Below, piece by piece: positions 18,412-27,519 of a stretch of DNA of 64,000 nt (the stretch's first letter is position 1; the number at the start of each line of letters is the position of its first letter). This DNA is from Tatumella sp. JGM118. GTDB taxonomy: Bacteria; Pseudomonadota; Gammaproteobacteria; Enterobacterales; Enterobacteriaceae. The position numbers and the translations under genes are program-made. The notes below the pieces were generated by a model. It did no database searches and was not told the DNA's origin. It saw nothing but the letters and a program-made list of their open reading frames with translations. Location of the stretch: contig NZ_JAERJR010000010.1 of the NCBI RefSeq assembly GCF_018257515.1, positions 44,945 through 108,944 of the forward strand, in the 5' to 3' direction.

Positions 18412-19467
18412 TCACTCTTTAAAATTGTGATGTAATAGAGCATTCCATTTTTGCTTAATTAGCTCAGGATTATACATCGATGAATTACTAACAGCCCCTT
18501 GGCTTAATCTATAAAAAACATCATCTTCATTCAATAATTCTAATTTTGATATAAATAATTCATTATCATCCATATTGATAAGAAATCCATTCTCACTATT
18601 TTTGATGACTTCTTTAGGCCCAGTAGGGCAGTCAAATGATATTGCAGGCATACCCCATGATTGAGATTCCAGAAGCACCAATGGTAAGCCTTCGTATCTG
18701 GAGGTCATTAAAAAAACATCAGCTATATTGTAGTAATATTCAATATTATTAACTCTACCAAGAAAGGTAATGCTATTTTCAATACCTAATTCTTTCACTT
18801 TACTTTGCAAGCTCAGCATAAGCTCACCATCACCCGCAATATAAAGCTTCCAGTCAGGATTATTAATTATAAATGCAGACCAAATATTTATTAACTTATC
18901 AAAACCTTTTTGATGACTTAATCTACCGGCAGCTAATGCTATTTTACTCCGGGTATTCCGGATTACGCCCTGGTATTGGACCGGATTTGGGATACAAAAA
19001 GAAGTAATATTGAACGAGTTATAAATAGCTTGATCACTGGATGTTAGAAGTATGACTCCGTCATAAAACTTCAAAAATGTCTTTTTTAATATTTTAATCA
19101 GTGGGCTAAATGAATGGTAAGATACATGCTCACAAGAGATAAATTTAGCTTTGTTTTTCCCTGTAATGCTGATCATTTTTTGGATAAGTGAAAAATACAC
19201 ACTCAGCTTACCCATGCTAATTATAAATGCAAAGTCAAAGTTTTTATTATTAATACTAATAATTGCCGAAAGTAAAGGAAACCTCTTACCTCTAAATGTT
19301 ACTATTTCTCTAACGTTATCAAAAGGGTAGAATGTCTCCCCGGAACCGTGCAAAGAATAAACTGTCACTTCGTTGTCAGCACCAAAAGTTTCAGCCATAA
19401 AATTACATATATTTTCAGTCCCTGCATAAGAATAGGCATTATCGATTAATATAACGATACGTTTCAT
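18412..19467 (-). CDS. GT4-family glycosyltransferase
   Basis: 351 residues with two Rossmann-like halves (GT-B fold). The C-terminal half shows the retaining GT4 pattern: ALAAGRLSHQKGFDKLI, LYIAGDGELMLSL, ITFLGRVNNIEYYYNIADVFLMTSRYEGLPLVLLES with the E-x7-E motif. It probably transfers a sugar to the growing lipid-linked repeat. It shares one base with the next upstream gene, so translation is coupled. Confidence 0.9.
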   Translation of the reverse strand: MKRIVILIDNAYSYAGTENICNFMAETFGADNEVTVYSLHGSGETFYPFDNVREIVTFRGKRFPLLSAIISINNKNFDFAFIISMGKLSVYFSLIQKMISITGKNKAKFISCEHVSYHSFSPLIKILKKTFLKFYDGVILLTSSDQAIYNSFNITSFCIPNPVQYQGVIRNTRSKIALAAGRLSHQKGFDKLINIWSAFIINNPDWKLYIAGDGELMLSLQSKVKELGIENSITFLGRVNNIEYYYNIADVFLMTSRYEGLPLVLLESQSWGMPAISFDCPTGPKEVIKNSENGFLINMDDNELFISKLELLNEDDVFYRLSQGAVSNSSMYNPELIKQKWNALLHHNFKE

Positions 19468-20210
19468 TATTTTTTGATTGACCTTGTGAATTTAATGGCA
19501 TTTATCGCATAAAAAATAAAATAATAGAAAACCTTTATTTTATTGCTTAGTATTTTTTCAAGAGCTTTATAGTGCCATAATGCTGCAGTCACTTTATTAC
19601 TGGACAGTGATCCTTCAATTACTTGGTAAGATACCATTGGTTCTCTGATGACCTTGCAACTATCATGAATATTGAAAACCTCATTAATATATATAAAATC
19701 CTCATGCCCTACGGCTTCAAAAAAAACCTTCTTTCCACTCGGGACATAACATAATGATGAAAAGCATACCCTGAATTTTTTCTTAAGAAAATCGTCCCTG
19801 GTTAAGATATCTTTATCATATTCTACCAAGTGAACTTTCTTTTCTACATAATTGTATGATGTAACTAGAAAAAGATTATCCTTTAATATTTCTTCGTGCT
19901 GTGCCTTCAACTTATCCGGATGCCATATATCATCGCTATCGAGAAAACATATAATATCTTCAGAGCAAGCTTCTAGCCCCTTATTCCGAGAACCAGCAAC
20001 TCCAAGATTAGATTCATTTTTCAAAATTCTGATATTATCATGTTCTTTATATTTCGATATTAATGAAAATGTATGATCTGAAGAACAGTCTTCAATGATA
20101 TAAAGAACCCAATTCTTGTATGATTGGGCCAGGACTGATTCAATTGATTTCTCGATGGTTCCAGTTGCGTTATAAGCAGGCATAATGATAGAAAAAGATT
20201 CTAATTTCAT
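19467..20210 (-). CDS. GT2-family glycosyltransferase
   Basis: 247 residues, GT-A fold. SIIMPAYNATGTIEKSIESVLAQSY starts the nucleotide-binding domain, and IICFLDSDDIWHPDKL gives the DxD metal site. The protein ends in a basic, partly hydrophobic tail (FYYFIFYAINAIKFTRSIKK) that may associate with the membrane. Similar in size and motifs to many inverting capsule glycosyltransferases. It overlaps the GT4 gene by one base. Confidence 0.9.
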   Translation of the reverse strand: MKLESFSIIMPAYNATGTIEKSIESVLAQSYKNWVLYIIEDCSSDHTFSLISKYKEHDNIRILKNESNLGVAGSRNKGLEACSEDIICFLDSDDIWHPDKLKAQHEEILKDNLFLVTSYNYVEKKVHLVEYDKDILTRDDFLKKKFRVCFSSLCYVPSGKKVFFEAVGHEDFIYINEVFNIHDSCKVIREPMVSYQVIEGSLSSNKVTAALWHYKALEKILSNKIKVFYYFIFYAINAIKFTRSIKK

Positions 20211-20211
20211 T

Positions 20212-21201
20212 CTATCTAGTACCTTTATCCTTTACGATTCTTAACAAGCTTTTCAATAAAAAACTCAATTTAGGGTTGATTTTGAATGCTACCAAATATA
20301 CTTTTGTGCCTAATGGTATGCTTTCCGAACGAAGAATGTTAGATAGATTATAGCTATTCTTATCCAGAATTGAATTTAGATACTTTAGGTCTGCGTCGAT
20401 ATTCTTACTGCTATTGTAAATCATATTTGAAGTAACAAAAACCAGATGGAAAATATATGAATTACAAAAAGAAATATTAATCATTGCGTTTTCGTCAGGC
20501 CTATTTATACCTAACTTACTTTTTAAAGAGGATAATATCGCCACCTTATCATCAATGTGCTTTTTAGAAAAAGACCTCATAATTGACCCATTCCTTATCC
20601 TATAAAAGTAAAGATGATCATTTATTATTTTTATATTCTTATTAGAAACCACATCATAAACTACAGCATAATCTTCATATAACATTCCCACGGGATATCG
20701 GATAGATGAAAACACTGTTCGTTTATATAGTTTCCCCCACGCTGTAGGCTCCAAGCATATTGCTTCTATTGCTAATATTTCAACGTCTGAATATTTTTTA
20801 GTGTTAGTTAAATTATGTTCTTTATTCTTTATAATTTTTCCATCCAAATCTTTATAATAATTAAAAACCAATATATCATTATCACCAATTTCATTTAAAG
20901 CGATAGTAAGACATTCTTTATCTAAATAATCATCACTATCAAGCATTAAAATAAAATCACCTGAACATAGATCAAGTGCAGTATTCCTCGCTGCTGCTAA
21001 CCCCCCATTAGGAGTATCAACTAATTTAAATCTAGCATCTTTATTGCAAAAGGATTGTACTATTTCTTTTGTCTTATCAGTAGAGCCATCATTTATTACT
21101 AAAACTTCAAAGTCAGTCATAGTTTGTACGGATAAACTATCAAGACATTCTTTTATATAATTATCTACATTATATGCTGGGACGCATATTGATACCTTCA
21201 T
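20212..21201 (-). CDS. GT2-family glycosyltransferase
   Basis: 329 residues. SICVPAYNVDNYIKECLDSL, VLVINDGSTDKTKEIV, NGGLAAARNTAL and FILMLDSDDYLD are the complete set of GT2 motifs, including the DxD. It resembles exopolysaccharide enzymes of the EpsJ/WcaA kind. It is separated by one base from the next gene and 18 bases from the preceding one, all in the same AT-rich block. Confidence 0.9.
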   Translation of the reverse strand: MKVSICVPAYNVDNYIKECLDSLSVQTMTDFEVLVINDGSTDKTKEIVQSFCNKDARFKLVDTPNGGLAAARNTALDLCSGDFILMLDSDDYLDKECLTIALNEIGDNDILVFNYYKDLDGKIIKNKEHNLTNTKKYSDVEILAIEAICLEPTAWGKLYKRTVFSSIRYPVGMLYEDYAVVYDVVSNKNIKIINDHLYFYRIRNGSIMRSFSKKHIDDKVAILSSLKSKLGINRPDENAMINISFCNSYIFHLVFVTSNMIYNSSKNIDADLKYLNSILDKNSYNLSNILRSESIPLGTKVYLVAFKINPKLSFLLKSLLRIVKDKGTR

Positions 21202-21219
21202 ACTAATACTCTCTTAGTG

Positions 21220-22095
21220 TTATATTTTCTTAAAAAGATATTTTAATTTATTTTCTTCTTCTTTCGATATTTTATATGACAACTTATAAATCCCTATAGA
21301 GTCATGATCATACAGAAACCTTTCATTTTTTAATGATTCCATTAAAAAATATATTTCATTACCATAGATCCCCAATTGCTCTATATCATTTTTAAATTCA
21401 CTGAGCCTATCAAAAGTAATATCCAAAACATAATCAATCAAAAAATAGTCTACCATTTGATTGTTTAGCGTCCAATATTCTAATAATAAATTATAAATAT
21501 ATTTAGCTGGGTAATATCTTGATTCAACTTTTACAAAAAAACCGCTCCATCTTCCCTTAGGAACATATTGATATGCTTCTTCAGAAGATTGTTTTAAGGT
21601 AAAAAAACCTTCCCCACCAATATTATTTATTTCTTTGGCCAAGAAGATAGTAGAATCCATCCATATACCACCATACTCCGATAATAATGCCCATCTTAAA
21701 ATATCACTAAAATGAGTTTTAGTAATAATTCCAGATTTATATTTTTTAGTTATCACCATTGGTAGTTTCACATAGCTTGAGAAATTATCTTCGTCAATGA
21801 TCATAACTTTATAATCTTTCGGTGAATTTTTCTTTATAGAATTAATGCATTGAGAAACGATAAATGGGGCATTTTTTTCTCCCTGCAACCAACTCACCCA
21901 CACATAATTCCCATCAGGATATAACTGGTTTTTTTCTTTGGGGTATTTTTTTCCTGTAAGTTGCTTTTGAAGATAAGCCTTAATTTCATTTTGAATAAGA
22001 ACGTTAATTTTATCCAAAAATCGTTCAGAAGCATTAGTTTTTTTTAGAACTAATCTTAAAATTTTAAGTATCTTTATATAAAAAAAACCATTCAT
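21220..22095 (-). CDS. GT32-like capsular polysaccharide synthesis protein
   Basis: 291 residues. VWVSWLQGEKNAPFIVSQCI, YKVMIIDEDNF, KTHFSDILRWALLSEYGGIWMDSTIFL match the capsular polysaccharide synthesis family with the DXD-containing sugar-binding region (here MDST rather than a canonical LDxD). Such enzymes often transfer galactose or mannose. It overlaps wzy by 4 bases. Confidence 0.85.
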   Translation of the reverse strand: MNGFFYIKILKILRLVLKKTNASERFLDKINVLIQNEIKAYLQKQLTGKKYPKEKNQLYPDGNYVWVSWLQGEKNAPFIVSQCINSIKKNSPKDYKVMIIDEDNFSSYVKLPMVITKKYKSGIITKTHFSDILRWALLSEYGGIWMDSTIFLAKEINNIGGEGFFTLKQSSEEAYQYVPKGRWSGFFVKVESRYYPAKYIYNLLLEYWTLNNQMVDYFLIDYVLDITFDRLSEFKNDIEQLGIYGNEIYFLMESLKNERFLYDHDSIGIYKLSYKISKEEENKLKYLFKKI

Positions 22096-23321
22096 TTTAT
22101 GTCGTGCCCAATCCAGTTTCCATTAAAGTCAACATTATTTAACATTTTTTCAAAGTCACTTTCAGTCCTTAAGACATAAAATACTGGAGGTATAAATAAT
22201 GACTCCCACATATCACCAAACATCAAAGGTCTTCTTTGTAGATAGATGTTAGAGAATGACATATTCAGAAGCGCTATTACAAATATAATATATTTGACTT
22301 TATATAAAATACGACACCTCATCGAGGTAAATGCTAAGACATAGAAAAAAATACCAGTTTCTACAAAGTACCGATTAAATGCCACATAAAAAGAAGACAG
22401 AAGAAAACAACTACATATATATATACTTAAAAAATTAGCATATTTTTCACTACCAACCTCAGGGAAAACGAAAAATGACACGATAAAAAAAGCTGCCAAT
22501 GTATAATAATAGAGATAGACAATAAATTCATTCGTACTATCCCCCTGATTAGCAAATGATTTATTGTCTATGTAACCGTTAAGAGCATAGTCACTTAATC
22601 CACCAAATCCAAACTTATTCAATATTAAAGGAATCAGTGCCTTACCGAGCAACAATGATACAACAATTGCAAACGGAAGGATTTTTTTATTCAACCTGAC
22701 AAACATTGATGCAATCAATACAAAAAAAACATACAGCATTGAAAAGTGAATTAACGCTGACAATATAAGTAACAATATTGATGTTTTTAGTTTATTCTTA
22801 TCTAAGAAATAGTATGAAATAACACCTCTTACTGCAAATGATACTGCCCATCCCATTCTTAAACCAAGAGCCACAATCAATATATTAATAAAGCAGAAGT
22901 AAAAGAAAAATATCAAATTTGGGAATCGTCCCTTCCATTCCCTCCTTCTTATAAAGAGATTTAGAGCTGACAAATGATTCCACACTGTATTAAATACAAC
23001 AAGTACACTTATATAAAAAAATGGAATCCCTTCTTTTTTAAAGAAAAGCGTTACAACGTAATAAATTACATCAACCTTACCAGTAATAACTTCTGAATAG
23101 CTAGTGTCTTGATTATACACAAGGTAAGTTTCAAGAAACCTTCTATATAAATCCTGAAAAGGTGGAATAAAAAAAACCAAACACGCAGAAAACAATGATA
23201 TTAGGAATATAGATGCCTTTCTATTCCTATCAGTTATTCCAAAAAATGCTGAAATCGCACCTGCTATAGGTAATAGCATTATCAGCACAAAGGATCTATA
23301 TGTACTAATACTTGTTCTCAT
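22092..23321 (-). CDS. wzy: EpsG-type Wzy polysaccharide polymerase
   Basis: 409 residues with about 10 to 12 hydrophobic segments. The EpsG pattern is visible: PFQDLYRRFLETYLVYN early, IVALGLRMGWAVSFAVRGVISYYFL and LILSALIHFSMLYVFF in the middle. It should join lipid-linked repeat units in the periplasm. First gene of the AT-rich serotype-specific part, 29 bases after wbaP. Confidence 0.85.
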   Translation of the reverse strand: MRTSISTYRSFVLIMLLPIAGAISAFFGITDRNRKASIFLISLFSACLVFFIPPFQDLYRRFLETYLVYNQDTSYSEVITGKVDVIYYVVTLFFKKEGIPFFYISVLVVFNTVWNHLSALNLFIRRREWKGRFPNLIFFFYFCFINILIVALGLRMGWAVSFAVRGVISYYFLDKNKLKTSILLLILSALIHFSMLYVFFVLIASMFVRLNKKILPFAIVVSLLLGKALIPLILNKFGFGGLSDYALNGYIDNKSFANQGDSTNEFIVYLYYYTLAAFFIVSFFVFPEVGSEKYANFLSIYICSCFLLSSFYVAFNRYFVETGIFFYVLAFTSMRCRILYKVKYIIFVIALLNMSFSNIYLQRRPLMFGDMWESLFIPPVFYVLRTESDFEKMLNNVDFNGNWIGHDIK

Positions 23322-23350
23322 AGAATGTAACCATAGTAGTATAATTCATA

Positions 23351-24781
23351 TTAATATGCCCCATCTCTCTTCAACACTACATTTATAGTTTTAAAAAGAA
23401 TTACAATATCATTCCACATTGACCAGTTTTTTACGTACCAGGCATCAAAATAAACACGGGTTTCATAATCGACATCGCTGCGCCCGCTTACCTGCCAGAG
23501 CCCCGTCATACCGGGTTTGCTCATCAGGTAGTAATCGACCTGGTCGTGATAACGTTCCAGCTCAGCCTGAATAATCGGTCTTGGCCCGACCAGACTCATC
23601 TCACCTTTAAGTACATTAAACAACTGTGGCAATTCATCCATACTGGTACGTCGTAATACATCGCCGATACGGGTAATGCGAGGGTCATTTTTCAGTTTGA
23701 AGGTCGCATCCCACTCGGCTTTAGCCTCAGGATCGGTGGCAAGCAGTTGTTCCAGCAACTCTTTCGAGTTAACGGCCATCGAACGGAACTTCAGGCACTT
23801 AAACGGCTTACCGTGTTTACCGATACGCTCATGACCATAAATTGCCGGGCCGCCATCTTTTTTTACTTTACTGCGGATATAGAGCAGTAATGGTGATAAC
23901 AGCGCGATAATCGCCAGCGATGCAGTGATATCAAAAGCCCGTTTTACAAAACGGGATGACCATTTTGCCAGGTTCTGATGCACACGGAAGATCATCACTT
24001 CGTGGCTGAAGATAAAAGACATATCCGTACTGTCCAGCGGCATACCGCGTAATGTGGGGATCACAGAAACATAGCGATAGCCTTTAATCATAAGATCACG
24101 CAGCCAGGTATTTCGTAACTTACTCTGATGGTTTTCGACGGCAACAATAAACTGCATTCGTTTATCTACCGCATCTCCCAGCCAGTCACTTTTATGGTGT
24201 AGCAGAGGTATCCCATGCAGTTCATTCTTTTCAGTCAGGCCCGGGTCGCTGTTGATAAATGCGGTCACCCGCAGTCCCATATTGGTCTCACTTGAAATAG
24301 CCTGCCAGGCATCTATAGCATTTTTGCCACTGCCGATAATCATCGTATCCCGCTGCCAGAGCCCGGCTCTGTGCAGCAGCTTTTTTGTCAGCATCCGTAA
24401 TGCCGGCACCATAATCAGGATCAGTATCCAGGTCAGTACCCACAGATAACGGGAGAAATACCACTTCGCAAAAGCGACAATAGCAATTTCAAAGACTGCG
24501 AAGATAATCAGAGTGCGCAATATCTCTTTTAGCTCAAACCAGAACGTCTTGCGGTAAAAGTAATGACGTAACCGAAAGGAAAACCAGCCAATACAGCATA
24601 CCGCCAGTCCCCAGTGCAGGTTAATCCAGCCTTCGGTAGGTCCTTCCGGAATACGTTGCGGAAAATGGCTCAGGGTAAGTTGTAGTATTCCCTTGGCAAT
24701 ATATATCGCCAGAGTAAATCCAATAAAATCTGACAGGATCAGCATAGCACTGACCCAAAAATTACGTGTTACGCGCGTCAT
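23351..24781 (-). CDS. WbaP-like undecaprenyl-phosphate sugar-1-phosphate transferase
   Basis: 476 residues, the length of WbaP/WcaJ initiating enzymes. Membrane segments fill the first ~130 residues (LILSDFIGFTLAIYIA and others), a Rossmann-like DUF4131-type middle follows (TMIIGSGKNAID), and a hydrophobic re-entrant helix (LAIIALLSPLLLYI) precedes the catalytic domain with KCLKFRSM, MDELPQLFNVLKGEMSLVGPRP and PGMTGLWQVSGRSDV. It loads the first sugar phosphate, probably galactose-1-P, onto undecaprenyl phosphate. It resembles AmsG of Erwinia amylovoran synthesis. GC content is close to the rest of the genome, unlike the genes after it. Confidence 0.9.
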   Translation of the reverse strand: MTRVTRNFWVSAMLILSDFIGFTLAIYIAKGILQLTLSHFPQRIPEGPTEGWINLHWGLAVCCIGWFSFRLRHYFYRKTFWFELKEILRTLIIFAVFEIAIVAFAKWYFSRYLWVLTWILILIMVPALRMLTKKLLHRAGLWQRDTMIIGSGKNAIDAWQAISSETNMGLRVTAFINSDPGLTEKNELHGIPLLHHKSDWLGDAVDKRMQFIVAVENHQSKLRNTWLRDLMIKGYRYVSVIPTLRGMPLDSTDMSFIFSHEVMIFRVHQNLAKWSSRFVKRAFDITASLAIIALLSPLLLYIRSKVKKDGGPAIYGHERIGKHGKPFKCLKFRSMAVNSKELLEQLLATDPEAKAEWDATFKLKNDPRITRIGDVLRRTSMDELPQLFNVLKGEMSLVGPRPIIQAELERYHDQVDYYLMSKPGMTGLWQVSGRSDVDYETRVYFDAWYVKNWSMWNDIVILFKTINVVLKRDGAY

Positions 24782-24851
24782 GGTTTCCTCACCAGCATCC
24801 CGTAACCGGGGGTGATAAAAAAGGGGCGGGGTAAAGAACTTAATTAAAAGA

Positions 24852-24867
24852 TAAGAATAGATTCTTA
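24852..24867. promoter_or_regulatory. Perfect 16-bp palindrome between wzc and wbaP
   Basis: TAAGAATAGATTCTTA is a perfect inverted repeat except for its two central bases, 70 bases upstream of the wbaP start and next to the terminator hairpin. Its arms equal those of an RcsAB box (TAAGAAT...), but two extra central bases make the spacing wrong for the usual 14-bp box. It could bind a regulator of the distal operon or be part of an extended hairpin. Confidence 0.4.
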
Positions 24868-24871
24868 TATA

Positions 24872-24900
24872 AGAAACAGCCCGCGGAGCGGGCTGTTTCT
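24872..24900 (-). terminator. Terminator hairpin between wzc and wbaP
   Basis: AGAAACAGCCCGC at 24872-24884 pairs perfectly with GCGGGCTGTTTCT at 24888-24900 around a 3-base loop, ending one base before the wzc stop codon. On the minus strand the 3' side runs TTTCTTATAT, a modest U tract. It should limit transcription from the export genes into the glycosyltransferases unless anti-termination (ops/RfaH, seen upstream) is active. A terminator at the same place is known in the E. coli colanic acid operon. Confidence 0.75.
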
Positions 24901-24901
24901 A

Positions 24902-27067
24902 CTACTTATTATTTTCGTAGGAATAGCCGTAATGGCTGTAGCCGTAGCCATAATAGCTGCTGGCCTTTTTGATTACACCGTTCAGAATACAGCCTTTAAT
25001 ATCAATCCCGCTTTGCTCGAAACGTCTCACACTCACTTCCATCTCTTTCGCGGTATTCTGCTCGAAGCGGGCCACCAGCAGCGTTGTGCCGGCATAGCGG
25101 CCGATAATGGCGGCATCGGTTACCGCCAGGATTGGCGGGGTATCTACCAGTACCAGGTCGTAGTTCTGGCTCGCCCACTCGATCAGTTGCTGGAAGCGTG
25201 AGTGCATCAGCAGTTCTGCCGGATTCGGCGGGTTAGCACCTCGGGAGATAAAATCAAAGCCGGCAGTAGCTACCGTTTTTATCCCCTGCTCTACCGTTGA
25301 TTTGCCGGAAAGAATATCCGACAAGCCATGTTCAGTACTATGGTGGAAGATCTGATGGGCATAGCCTTTACGCATATCCGCATCGATGAATAATACTTTC
25401 TGACCACTCTGGGCTATCACAGCCGCCAGGTTGGTAGTGACGAAAGTTTTACCGGCATTCGGGCTGGCACCGGAAATCATTAATACATTGTTACCTGCCT
25501 CCATCATCGCAAAATGCAGGCTGGTACGCAGGCTACGTATAGCTTCGATAGCTAGATCCGCCGGATTATCCACCGCAAGGAAACGGGTATTTTCCAGTTT
25601 TTTGCCTTTGAGTTTCAGCGATTTTTTAGGTGACTGACGTGTCATCCACTCAGAGACCGGGATACTAGCGTAAACGTTAATACCCATCTCTTCGAGTTGC
25701 TCTGGTGATTCGATACCACGGCGCAGGAATATCCTGAGCAGAACAAGCCCGACAGAAATGAATGCGCCAAGCACCATCCCGATGACAACAATCAGCACCT
25801 TCTGTGGCTTAACTGGTTTAGGCTGAGTTACTGAATCATCAACAATACGCACATTACCTATGGCACTGTTTTTGGCAATATTCAGCTCCTGCTGACGGTT
25901 CAGCAATTGCATATACACTGCACGATTTGATTCAACATCCCGGCTCAGTTGTAACACCTGCTGTTGGGCTGAAGGCATTTTTGAGACCTGCTGACCTAAA
26001 CGGGCCTTCTCTTTTTCCAGTGTCGCTCTTTTTTCCAGTAAGGCTTTGTAGGTTGGATGGTCCTTAGTATATAACTGAGAAATTTCTGCTTCGCGGAAGG
26101 TCAGTTCGTTCAGCTGGTTATCCACATTCACAATCTGATTTAATGCGGATTGGGTCTGCATATTTAAATCAACAGAGTCGCTTCGCTTGCGGTAAGCACT
26201 CAGTTTATCTTCTGCATTATCCAGCTGAGATCGTACCTGTGGCAGTTGCTGGTTCAGAAATTCCAGACTTTTACTGTCCTGTGCTGCCTGTAAATCAATA
26301 TTCTGCGCCAGGTAATTATCGCTAATACTTTGCAGTATTTTTTGGACTTGTTTCGGATCACTCCCTGTCAGGGTCAGGTTTAGCATCCCGGTATCTTTGC
26401 CCTGATCAACAGCGGAAAAAGATTGCTTCAGGTTATTAATCGCATCCAGCCAGCTGATATATTTAACAGTAAACTCGGTACCGGGCACTGCCTGGAGATC
26501 ACTAATCAGTAGTGATAACCCTTTCGCTTCCAGTAACTGACCAATATGCCCCTGCAGATTATAACCACCACCGGTTAAACGATAATTACCGTTTTCTTCT
26601 GCTGTCAGCATCAGTGTCGGTACTTTACCACCCTGTGAATCAACATAAATTCTGCCCACAGAAACACTACCCGGTTGATGACCGGTCAATCTTGCCCAGC
26701 CGCGCCCAAAGACCGGGAAATATTTCTGTTCAACCTGGGCCTGCAGATTCAGATCATCGACGGTTTTGCCAAGGATCATGCGTGAACCGAGCAAAATAAC
26801 TTCAGGTGCTGATTCCGGCTGGCTATCAGGCAGCATCTGACTGAGGCTATTAATCAGTGAATTGCCTTGCTTTTGCTCGACCTGAACCAATGCGTTGGCC
26901 TGATAGACCGGAGTGGCAAATAAAGCATAAAGAATAGCCAGCACGGTAAACAGTGCGGTAATACCGATAATCAGTTTACGGTGGTCAATCAGCTCACCTA
27001 CAAGGCGACCCAGATCGATTTCATCGCTATCCGGCGAAGCCGGCTTATTTGTTAAAGAAGGAGACAT
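24902..27067 (-). CDS. wzc: Tyrosine autokinase / polysaccharide co-polymerase Wzc
   Basis: 721 residues from the ATG at 27067 (MSPSLTNKPASPDSDEIDLG). Membrane segments near residues 33-55 and 430-450 flank a large periplasmic coiled-coil region; the cytosolic kinase follows with Walker A SGASPNAGKTFVTTN, A' KVLFIDADMRKG and VDTPP. The tail SSYYGYGYSHYGYSYENNK holds seven tyrosines for cyclic phosphorylation. It controls polymerisation and export with Wza and is reversed by Wzb. The longer frame start at 27109 overlaps wzb and is unlikely. Confidence 0.95.
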   Translation of the reverse strand: MSPSLTNKPASPDSDEIDLGRLVGELIDHRKLIIGITALFTVLAILYALFATPVYQANALVQVEQKQGNSLINSLSQMLPDSQPESAPEVILLGSRMILGKTVDDLNLQAQVEQKYFPVFGRGWARLTGHQPGSVSVGRIYVDSQGGKVPTLMLTAEENGNYRLTGGGYNLQGHIGQLLEAKGLSLLISDLQAVPGTEFTVKYISWLDAINNLKQSFSAVDQGKDTGMLNLTLTGSDPKQVQKILQSISDNYLAQNIDLQAAQDSKSLEFLNQQLPQVRSQLDNAEDKLSAYRKRSDSVDLNMQTQSALNQIVNVDNQLNELTFREAEISQLYTKDHPTYKALLEKRATLEKEKARLGQQVSKMPSAQQQVLQLSRDVESNRAVYMQLLNRQQELNIAKNSAIGNVRIVDDSVTQPKPVKPQKVLIVVIGMVLGAFISVGLVLLRIFLRRGIESPEQLEEMGINVYASIPVSEWMTRQSPKKSLKLKGKKLENTRFLAVDNPADLAIEAIRSLRTSLHFAMMEAGNNVLMISGASPNAGKTFVTTNLAAVIAQSGQKVLFIDADMRKGYAHQIFHHSTEHGLSDILSGKSTVEQGIKTVATAGFDFISRGANPPNPAELLMHSRFQQLIEWASQNYDLVLVDTPPILAVTDAAIIGRYAGTTLLVARFEQNTAKEMEVSVRRFEQSGIDIKGCILNGVIKKASSYYGYGYSHYGYSYENNK

Positions 27068-27084
27068 GCATTTACTTCCTAAAG

Positions 27085-27519
27085 TTATCCGCCCAGCTTC
27101 CGGGTCCATTCCTTGGCGGACTGGTCCAGTAGCTGATACACAAATTCAAACGCTTCCATACTCTGACGATACGGATCCGGGATTTCTTTGTTTCCGAGCC
27201 AGTGGCCGAACAGCAGTGTCTTACCCCGGGCTTCCGGGGCAATTTTTGTCACCTGCTCAATATGGTGTTTTTCCATCACCAGGATCAGGTCATACTGACG
27301 GCCCAGCTTACCGGTAAACTGCTGGCCTTTATGCTCATCCAGGGAAAGCCCATGGTTCTCCGAGACCGCAATGGCCGAGGCATCGGCTGCATGATCCACC
27401 AGCGCCCCGACGCCTGCCGAGTCTATTTTTTTCCCGGGCAGAGCACGGCGAAGCAAGCGTTCGCCAATAGGCGAACGGCAGATATTACCGGTACATACCA
27501 CTAAAATTGAATTAAACAT
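27085..27519 (-). CDS. wzb: Low-molecular-weight protein tyrosine phosphatase Wzb
   Basis: 144 residues. The active-site loop VCTGNICRSP (C-x5-R-S) is near the N-terminus and the general-acid Asp is in IPDPYRQS near residue 116. It dephosphorylates the Wzc tyrosine cluster. Its ATG overlaps the wza stop by one base and it lies 17 bases before wzc, as in other group 1 capsule and colanic acid loci. Confidence 0.95.
   Translation of the reverse strand: MFNSILVVCTGNICRSPIGERLLRRALPGKKIDSAGVGALVDHAADASAIAVSENHGLSLDEHKGQQFTGKLGRQYDLILVMEKHHIEQVTKIAPEARGKTLLFGHWLGNKEIPDPYRQSMEAFEFVYQLLDQSAKEWTRKLGG

Noticed and set aside
24852..24867. RcsAB box
   Set aside because: Arms match, but the two extra central bases give 16 instead of 14 bp; kept only as a palindrome of unknown role.
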